From Acanthamoeba sp. SK_2022b (lineage: Eukaryota; Discosea; Longamoebia; Acanthamoebidae), in NCBI GenBank assembly GCA_027943245.1, contig JANDJZ010001751.1, positions 62,001 to 126,000 of the forward strand: a DNA stretch of 64,000 nt. Reading direction: 5' to 3'. The notes beneath the pieces were generated by a model. It was not told the DNA's origin and ran no database searches. It saw nothing but the letters and a program-made list of their open reading frames with translations. The number at the start of each line of letters is the position of its first letter. The stretch's first letter is position 1. A program made the translations under genes and the position numbers. This document shows, one piece after another, positions 58,631-64,000 of the stretch.

Positions 58631-58732
58631 GGAGAGGTGGGCGAGTGGTTTAAGCCAGATTTAAGAAACTAACCGTTTCTTAAATCCACACGAGTCATCG
58701 TGTCGTAGGTTCGAATCCTGCTCTCTCCGCCA
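58631..58732 (+). tRNA. tRNA-Ser-like gene with an elongated anticodon arm
   Basis: The 102-nt sequence folds as a class II tRNA. It has a 7-bp acceptor stem (GGAGAGG/TCTCTCC, one G-U), discriminator G, encoded CCA, a D-arm with A14-, G18G19- and A21-type residues (GGC-GAGTGGTTTAA-GCC), a 6-bp variable arm (ACACGA/TCGTGT) and a canonical T-arm (GTAGG-TTCGAAT-CCTGC). Discriminator G, pairs G1-C72, G2-C71, A3-U70 and the long variable arm point to serine. The anticodon arm is abnormal: GATTTAAGAAAC (58658-58669) and GTTTCTTAAATC (58675-58686) make 12 perfect pairs around TAACC. A 7-base loop would read CTAACCG with anticodon AAC and C37, which is not serine and not normal. Ts follow the CCA (CAACTTTTTC). 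From 58733 to 58980 I see only AT-rich DNA and the yieE leader. Confidence 0.72.
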
Positions 58733-58980
58733 ACTTTTTCTTATCTGATAGTTATTTTTATAGATTCATTAGACGCCGTCGATTCGAACGTGGTTGGTTT
58801 CGGTACTGATTAATTTTATGCGCTTATTCAGATCCGCACGCTCTTCTCCCTCCCCCGCCTATATAGCGCAAAAGCCAACAAATCGGATAAAACGCATAGT
58901 GTTTTTTGATGATAAATCCTCAACTTAGTCTTAATCTAACACCCCTGCGTTCTTAGCGACCCTCTGTCATGGAGTGAACA

Positions 58981-59706
58981 ATGGCGTGTCATTTTGCCCG
59001 CTGGACCCCGGCCTCCGCTGTCCTGGATACCCAAAGACTCTCCGACGAAGTGATAGCCGCCACCCGCACCTTTTCCGTTAAACGCCGCACGCGCTTTCTG
59101 CAAGGGCGCATTCTGCTCGCCGAAATGATGTTCTATCTGTACGGCCTGCCGACGCTGCCCCCCATCGCCACCACGCCGACCGGCCGCCCCTGTTTCGCCG
59201 ATCATCAGTTGCCCGATTTCAGCCTCGCTTACGCCAGCAACACCGTGGGCGTGCTGCTCAGCGACGAGGGCAAAGTCGGACTGGATATCGAAGTGATGCG
59301 CGCGCGCGGCACCCGGCAAAGCGCGCTGCAACACGCGCATCAGACGCCAGCAGAAAGTGCCTGGATCGGCGCGCAGGACGATCGGTTGGAGGCAGAGACT
59401 CAGCTGTGGAGCATCCGGCAAAGCGTGCTGAAAATTTCCGGCCTCGGCAACAGCGGCCAGGCTACGCTGCGTCTGCATCCCTTCTCCGGCCACCTGCGCT
59501 CCAGCGCCACGCCGGACGTTCAGGTGATGAGCGACGCCGACGAATACCTGAGCTGGGCCTGCGCCGGCAGCCCCGGCCTGGACCGCCTGCTGTGCTGGCG
59601 CTACGAAGAGCGCCGCGGCCTGCACAAAGACGGGGAAATCTCGCCGCGCAGCCCGGCGGCATCCTCGCGCTTCGTTAAACTGACTGGCCTGAAGACGCCC
59701 GGTTAA
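58981..59706 (+). CDS. yieE: 4'-phosphopantetheinyl transferase superfamily protein YieE
   Basis: The 241-residue protein has the two-halved Sfp-type layout, with the Mg-binding motif VGLDIEVMRARG near residue 100. The second motif, normally WxxKEAxxK, reads WSIRQSVLK, so the catalytic KE pair is not conserved. It corresponds to E. coli yieE by position (before yieF) and by family. Such enzymes attach phosphopantetheine to carrier proteins, but activity here is doubtful. GGAGTG precedes the ATG. Confidence 0.82.
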   Translation: MACHFARWTPASAVLDTQRLSDEVIAATRTFSVKRRTRFLQGRILLAEMMFYLYGLPTLPPIATTPTGRPCFADHQLPDFSLAYASNTVGVLLSDEGKVGLDIEVMRARGTRQSALQHAHQTPAESAWIGAQDDRLEAETQLWSIRQSVLKISGLGNSGQATLRLHPFSGHLRSSATPDVQVMSDADEYLSWACAGSPGLDRLLCWRYEERRGLHKDGEISPRSPAASSRFVKLTGLKTPG

Positions 59707-59867
59707 CGCAGCGCAAAGCGGATAACGCTGTCTTTACCGCACAAGTTGCTGGATTAAATTGTAAAGACAGCTAAATGTTGAGCAATCGCCTATTCTCGAC
59801 CCGCGCTTTAGCCTACTATTCGCCCATGTTGTACGCTGAATCTGCTCATTCGAAAGGGAGAATCACC

Positions 59868-60434
59868 ATGTCAGACCAAGCCTTGAAAATCGTCACTCTG
59901 CTCGGCAGCCTGCGCAAAGGCTCCTACAACGCCATGGTGGCCCGCGCCCTGCCTGGGCTGGCCCCACAGGGCGTCACCATTGAAGCGCTGCCTTCCATCC
60001 GCGATATCCCGCTGTACGACGCCGACATGCAACAGGGTGAAGGCTTCCCTGCCGCTGTCGAGGCGATCGCCGAACAGATCCGCCAGGCCGACGGCGTGAT
60101 CATCGTCACCCCTGAATATAACTATTCCGTGCCCGGTGGGTTGAAGAACGCCATCGACTGGCTGTCTCGCTTGCCGAATCAGCCGCTGGCCGGCAAGCCG
60201 GTCGCCATTCAAACCAGCTCGATGGGGCCGATCGGCGGCGCGCGCTGCCAATACCATCTGCGCCAGATCCTGGTGTTCCTCGATGCGATGGTAATGAACA
60301 AGCCTGAGTTTATGGGCGGCGTGATCCAGAGCAAGGTCGATGAACAGGCCGGTGAACTGAGCGATCAGGGAACGCTGGATTTCCTGACCGGCCAGCTGTC
60401 CGCGTTCAGCGATTTTATTCGCCGCGTGGAGTGA
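59868..60434 (+). CDS. yieF: NADPH-dependent FMN reductase / chromate and quinone reductase
   Basis: The 188-residue flavodoxin-like protein equals E. coli YieF (ChrR) in length. It shows the FMN phosphate loop LGSLRKGSYNAM, TPEYNYSVPGGLKNAIDWLSR and SMGPIGGARCQYHLRQ. It reduces quinones and chromate by two-electron transfer and protects against oxidative stress. ATG 59868 follows AAGGGAG. Confidence 0.94.
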   Translation: MSDQALKIVTLLGSLRKGSYNAMVARALPGLAPQGVTIEALPSIRDIPLYDADMQQGEGFPAAVEAIAEQIRQADGVIIVTPEYNYSVPGGLKNAIDWLSRLPNQPLAGKPVAIQTSSMGPIGGARCQYHLRQILVFLDAMVMNKPEFMGGVIQSKVDEQAGELSDQGTLDFLTGQLSAFSDFIRRVE

Positions 60435-60441
60435 CCGTCTC

Positions 60442-60462
60442 GCGGTGCCCGCGGGGCACCGC
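60442..60462. repeat. Hairpin after yieF
   Basis: GCGGTGCCC (60442-60450) and GGGCACCGC (60454-60462) form a perfect 9-bp stem with a 3-base loop. No U-run follows, so termination would need Rho or it acts only as a 3' stabiliser. Confidence 0.55.
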
Positions 60463-60511
60463 AACAGGACATGAAGTCCGTCAATTCATTGAAAATTAAA
60501 GCCATAGCATC

Positions 60512-61564
60512 ATGTATTTTTTCATTTTAGCGTTATTTTTTGTTTCCATCACCAGTCCCGCTTTCGCCGCAGACATGCGTTATCCCGCCGGTGAAGAGCC
60601 GCTGGAGCTGCCGGCACACAGCGCGCTCAACGCCCAGCTGTCGCGATCCGCGCAAAACCAGGAAGACAAAAAGCTGGGCGCCATGTCGCTGTACCTGACG
60701 CTGATGCGCGAAGACGGCCGCAACGTCTGGGCGCCCTACCAGTTGGCGGTATCGTCGGCGGAGAAAGGCCAAACCGAGCTGGCGGAGCGCTACCTGCAGC
60801 TGAGCGCCGACCGCGGCCTGTGGTACTACTACAACCTGCTGGAGGACGACGCCTTCAACAGCATCCAGCACTCCGCCACCTACCAATCGATCTTGGCCGC
60901 CACCAAAGCGCGCTATCTGCAGCACGCCCGTCACTATGAAGGCAAGGCCAGCTACGCGATGCCGGACGGCGAAGCGCCGCCCGAAGGCTGGCCAACGGTG
61001 ATCTTCCTGCATACCTACGGCAAAGCCGCCGCCATCAGCCCCGAAGAACGGCTGCTGTTCGGCGAAATGGGCGTGGCGTACATCGAGATCAACGGCACGC
61101 AGATGCTGTCGGAAAACAGCTTCCGCTGGTCGAATTACAGCGACGAGAGCACCCACACCGCCATTCAGCGTACGCTGCAACAGCTGGCTCCCCAGCTAAA
61201 GCTGAATACCCAACGGATTTACCTCAGCGCCCGCGGCCAGGGCGCACTGCACGCCGCCAACCTGATCGCGAAGTACCCGCAGTTTTACGCCGGTGCACTC
61301 CTGATCGCCCCCAACGGGGAGATCAAGCCGGCCCAGCAGTCGCTGGCGGCGCAAAAGAAAATCGTGATGGCGTATTACGATCGGCAGAACTTCAGCGAGC
61401 AGGCGCTGGCATTGCACTTCGCCAATCTGTTCGGGGAGGATAATCAGGTGCAGACGCTGCACTTCGCCCAAGGAGAGGATGCCGCCGGCAGTTGGCAGGC
61501 GCGCTTCAGGCGGCCGTTGCAGTGGGTGTTGGATCGGGCGCCGGATGCGACGCCGGGCGTCTAG
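60512..61564 (+). CDS. Secreted alpha/beta-hydrolase-fold protein, probably non-catalytic
   Basis: The 350-residue precursor has a signal peptide of about 19 residues ending SPAFA. An N-terminal helical part (LGAMSLYLTLMREDGRNVWA, ELAERYLQLSADRG) resembles TPR-like repeats. The C-terminal half has the hydrolase core VIFLHTYGKAAAISPEERLL and LSARGQGALHAANLIAKYP. Where active esterases have G-x-S-x-G at the nucleophile elbow, this reads A-R-G-Q-G, so the nucleophile appears replaced by glycine. Function unknown; it is probably periplasmic. It converges on adeP. Confidence 0.75.
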   Translation: MYFFILALFFVSITSPAFAADMRYPAGEEPLELPAHSALNAQLSRSAQNQEDKKLGAMSLYLTLMREDGRNVWAPYQLAVSSAEKGQTELAERYLQLSADRGLWYYYNLLEDDAFNSIQHSATYQSILAATKARYLQHARHYEGKASYAMPDGEAPPEGWPTVIFLHTYGKAAAISPEERLLFGEMGVAYIEINGTQMLSENSFRWSNYSDESTHTAIQRTLQQLAPQLKLNTQRIYLSARGQGALHAANLIAKYPQFYAGALLIAPNGEIKPAQQSLAAQKKIVMAYYDRQNFSEQALALHFANLFGEDNQVQTLHFAQGEDAAGSWQARFRRPLQWVLDRAPDATPGV

Positions 61565-61570
61565 GGGTTC

Positions 61571-61594
61571 AGGGCCGGCAGGCGCCGGCCCTTT
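61571..61594. terminator. Bidirectional hairpin between converging genes
   Basis: AGGGCCGGC (61571-61579) pairs with GCCGGCCCT (61584-61592), followed by TTT on the plus strand. It lies between the converging stops of the hydrolase-fold gene and adeP. Confidence 0.65.
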
Positions 61595-61599
61595 GGCGG

Positions 61600-62937
61600 T
61601 CAATGGCCGTCGACGAAGACGATCTTCAGCACGAACAACAGCGCCACCACCACCACACACGGGCTGATTTCACGCCAGCGGCCGGTGCCGAGCTTCATCA
61701 CGCAGTAGGAGATAAAGCCGAGCGCGATACCTTCGGTGATCGAGAAGCTGAACGGCATCATCACCGCGGTAACAAACGCCGGTACCGCTTCGGTCAGATC
61801 GTCCCACTTCACCCGCGCCAGGCTGGAGGTCATCAGCACGCCGACGTAGATCAGCGCGCCGGCGGCGGCGTAAGCCGGCACCATGCCCGCCAGCGGCGAC
61901 AGGAAGATCACCAGCAGGAACAGCAGGCCGGTGACCACCGCCGTCAAACCGGTGCGGCCGCCGACGGCGACGCCGGAAGAGCTTTCGATGTAAGCGGTCA
62001 CGGAAGAGGTGCCCGCCAGCGAACCGGCCACCGAGCTGATGCTGTCGACGTACAGCGCCTGCTTCATGCGCGGGAACTTGCCCTGGCTATCGGTCAGGCC
62101 GGCTTTATCGGTAACGCCGATCAGGGTGCCCGAAGAGTCGAACAGGTTCACCAGCATAAACGAGAAAATAACCCCGGCCAGCCCGATGTTCAGCGCACCG
62201 GCCACGTCGACCTGGCCCACCACCGAGGTGATGCTCGGCGGCAGGGAGAACAGGCCGCCGTATTTCACGTCGCCCAGCATCCAGCCGATAAGGGTGGTGA
62301 CCACGATCGACACCAGCACCGCCGCGTGGAAGTTACGCGAAGAGAGCACGGCGATGATGAAGAAGCCGAGCGCGCCCAGCAGCACGTTGTGCGAGGTCAG
62401 GCTGCCGATGGTCACCAGCGTGTCCGGGTTGGCCACCACGATGCCGGCGTTTTTCAGCCCCATCATGCCGATGAACAGACCGATGCCACTGGTGATGCCG
62501 ACCCGCAGGCTGACCGGAATGTTGGCGATCATCCAGTAGCGGATGCGGAAAATGGTCAGCAGCAGCAGGCCGACCGCTCCCCAGAAGATGGCGCCCATGC
62601 CCACCTGCCAGGAGATGCCCATCGCCCCGACCACCACGAAGGCGAAGAAGGCGTTCAGGCCCATCGCCGGCGCCAGCGCCACCGGCAGGTTCGCCAGCAG
62701 GCCCATAAAGATGCTGCCGAAGGCGGCGATCAAACAGGTAGTAACAAATACCGCCTGGGTATCCATGCCCGCCGCGCCCAAAATTTGAGGGTTAACGAAC
62801 ACGATATACACCATGGTGAGGAAGGTGGTGATACCGGCAATCGTTTCCGTACGCGCCGTCGTGCCATGTTGCTTGAGTTTAAACACGCGCCCAAGCAAGC
62901 CTTGCTCAGCGTCAAGGCCAGATACTGGTTTGGTCAT
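61600..62937 (-). CDS. adeP: Adenine permease AdeP (NCS2 family)
   Basis: The 445-residue inner-membrane protein, with about 12-14 helices, is near-identical to E. coli AdeP (YieG), a high-affinity proton/adenine symporter. Matches include GTTARTETIAGITTFLTMVY, ALAPAMGLNAFFAFVVV and the substrate-site region NLFDSSGTLIGVTDKAGL. E. coli purine permeases are under PurR; a partial PurR-like site lies inside codons ~30-35 (62835-62850). It is separate from the flanking plus-strand genes. Confidence 0.96.
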   Translation of the reverse strand: MTKPVSGLDAEQGLLGRVFKLKQHGTTARTETIAGITTFLTMVYIVFVNPQILGAAGMDTQAVFVTTCLIAAFGSIFMGLLANLPVALAPAMGLNAFFAFVVVGAMGISWQVGMGAIFWGAVGLLLLTIFRIRYWMIANIPVSLRVGITSGIGLFIGMMGLKNAGIVVANPDTLVTIGSLTSHNVLLGALGFFIIAVLSSRNFHAAVLVSIVVTTLIGWMLGDVKYGGLFSLPPSITSVVGQVDVAGALNIGLAGVIFSFMLVNLFDSSGTLIGVTDKAGLTDSQGKFPRMKQALYVDSISSVAGSLAGTSSVTAYIESSSGVAVGGRTGLTAVVTGLLFLLVIFLSPLAGMVPAYAAAGALIYVGVLMTSSLARVKWDDLTEAVPAFVTAVMMPFSFSITEGIALGFISYCVMKLGTGRWREISPCVVVVALLFVLKIVFVDGH

Positions 62938-63172
62938 TATCAGAATTCCGAAAATGGGAATGGACAGTCGCCGGCTATCCTATAACAAAAAGTGGGGCTT
63001 TTGACGCCGGTCACAGGTTTTTTTCGCCGTCTTTACGGCTAAACGCGTCAACGGCTTGTATTTACAGGCTTTCATTCTCCGTTCCCGCCCGCTGCGTTGC
63101 CGTTTGCCGGCACGGCCGATAAAATGGCCTATCGCATCTCTTACCCTACCCGCTAAAAAAACAGGAATCCGC

Positions 63173-63577
63173 ATGTCTTCGACCTTTATCGATAAGCTCG
63201 CGTTAATTACGCTGAAAGATGACAAAGTGGCGCTGGTGCGTTCACACAATAAGACGCTGTTTTATGTCCCAGGCGGAAAACGCGAAGCGGGTGAAACCGA
63301 CGAACAGGCGCTGTGCCGCGAAATCGACGAAGAGCTGACCGTTGCGCTGCTGCCGAGCTCCATCGCGTTTTACGGCGAGTTCACCGGCCCGGCGGACGGC
63401 AAGCAGGACGGCACCCAGGTGCGCATTCGCTGCTATCAGGCCGACTTTACCGGACAGCTGCAGCCGGCCGCCGAAATCGCCGAGCTCAGGTGGTGCGACA
63501 GCCGCGATTTGCCGCACTGCTCACACGTCGCCGCGCTGATTTTGCACGATCTTAAGGCGCGTAACCTGATCAAGTGA
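63173..63577 (+). CDS. Nudix hydrolase
   Basis: The 134-residue single Nudix domain has the complete box GGKREAGETDEQALCREIDE (then ELTV), with the metal-binding Glu residues in place. The substrate, probably a nucleoside diphosphate derivative, is not predictable. ATG 63173 follows AGGAATCC. The 235-base gap upstream (62938-63172) holds the adeP promoter region and nothing else that I can support. Confidence 0.88.
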   Translation: MSSTFIDKLALITLKDDKVALVRSHNKTLFYVPGGKREAGETDEQALCREIDEELTVALLPSSIAFYGEFTGPADGKQDGTQVRIRCYQADFTGQLQPAAEIAELRWCDSRDLPHCSHVAALILHDLKARNLIK

Positions 63578-63623
63578 TCGCTGAGCGGCCTCAGCGGCGC
63601 GAACCCGAAGGAACCTGTCCCGC

Positions 63624-64000
63624 ATGAATCAGATTGACTGCATTTTGTTCGACTGCGACGGCACGCTGGTGGACAGCGAAGTGCTGTGCAGCAAAGCCTA
63701 TGTGCACATGTTCGCCCGCTACGGCATTCACCTGTCGCTGGAAGAGGTGTTCAAGAAATACAAAGGGGTGAAGCTGTACGAGATCATCGATCGGGTCAAC
63801 GCCGAGCAGGGCACTGACCTGGCAAAAGAGGCGCTGGAACCGCTGTATCGGCAGGAGGTGGCGCGGCTGTTCGACAGCGAATTACAGCAGATTGCCGGCG
63901 CCCGCGAGCTGCTGGCGCAGGTGACGGTGCCTGTCTGCACCGTCTCCAACGGGCCGGTCAGCAAGATGCAGCACTCGCTCGGCCTGACCGGCATGCTGCC
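63624..64000 (+). CDS. yieH: HAD-family 6-phosphogluconate phosphatase YieH, partial
   Basis: The first 125 residues are present; the gene runs off the right edge. Motif I is FDCDGTLVDSE and motif II begins VCTVSNGP. The match to E. coli YieH (EVFKKYKGVKLYEIIDRV, VARLFDSEL) and its place near adeP support the name. In E. coli it dephosphorylates 6-phosphogluconate, which is also the end product expected from the ketogluconate cluster in this window. Confidence 0.93.
   Translation, partial: MNQIDCILFDCDGTLVDSEVLCSKAYVHMFARYGIHLSLEEVFKKYKGVKLYEIIDRVNAEQGTDLAKEALEPLYRQEVARLFDSELQQIAGARELLAQVTVPVCTVSNGPVSKMQHSLGLTGML

Noticed and set aside
58658..58686. Interpretation as an amber suppressor (CTA in the loop region)
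   Set aside because: The C of CTA is in the stem and the preceding base is A, not the required U33.
58631..58732. Ordinary tRNA-Leu or selC
   Set aside because: The discriminator is G rather than A, the acceptor is 7 bp rather than 8, and the anticodon arm fits neither.
56367..58740. Prophage or integrative element at the tRNA
   Set aside because: No integrase, no phage genes and no duplicated tRNA 3' end are visible, although the AT-rich composition still suggests acquisition.

Overview
The window looks like a core chromosomal segment of a GC-rich enterobacterium, most likely Serratia or a close relative in the Yersiniaceae. Almost every gene has a clear E. coli orthologue, but the blocks are joined as in neither E. 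coli nor Salmonella. Secreted EstA-type autotransporter esterase, a ketogluconate cluster and an AT-rich insert between mnmE and yieE also fit Serratia. The species call is inference from gene content and order.

Layout. 1-4010: formate dehydrogenase-O operon (fdoGHI, minus strand), with fdoG read through an in-frame UGA as selenocysteine. 4329-12100: Fur-controlled sodA, a chemotaxis receptor, a phosphatase, yiiM, a methyltransferase, yibL and a divergent MocR regulator/LysE exporter pair. 12097-16175: mannitol operon mtlADR behind an array of four CRP sites. 16407-20455: yiaF and glyQS. 20990-21085: an intergenic small-RNA gene carrying the ArcZ seed sequence. 21201-25312: estA, tag, yiaC, yiaD. 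25439-30824: a 2-ketogluconate cluster (PtxS-like repressor, kguE, kguK, kguT and a ghrB/kguD reductase) with a perfect 14-bp operator palindrome. 31068-34623: MalT-controlled malS, then avtA. 34651-35299: a VapBC toxin-antitoxin pair. 35310-40046: yidE, the heat-shock ibpAB operon, yidQ, yidR.

40536-43861: a dehydratase/ornithine-cyclodeaminase-family gene pair, whose downstream bidirectional terminator has been split by a complete IS4-family element with 18-bp ends and a 12-bp target duplication. 43882-55408: yidA and the conserved replication and membrane-insertion blocks: gyrB-recF-dnaN-dnaA (minus) divergent from rpmH-rnpA-yidD-yidC-mnmE (plus). The dnaA upstream region is packed with GATC sites.

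55556-58740: a non-colibacterial insert. It holds a metallo-hydrolase, an amino-acid permease, an unknown AT-rich gene and a 102-nt serine-type tRNA gene whose anticodon arm is a 12-bp perfect hairpin. 58981-64000: yieE, yieF, a secreted hydrolase-fold protein, adeP, a Nudix hydrolase and the start of yieH.

The two observations I rate highest are the tRNA-Ser-like gene with the elongated anticodon arm and the ArcZ-seed small RNA.
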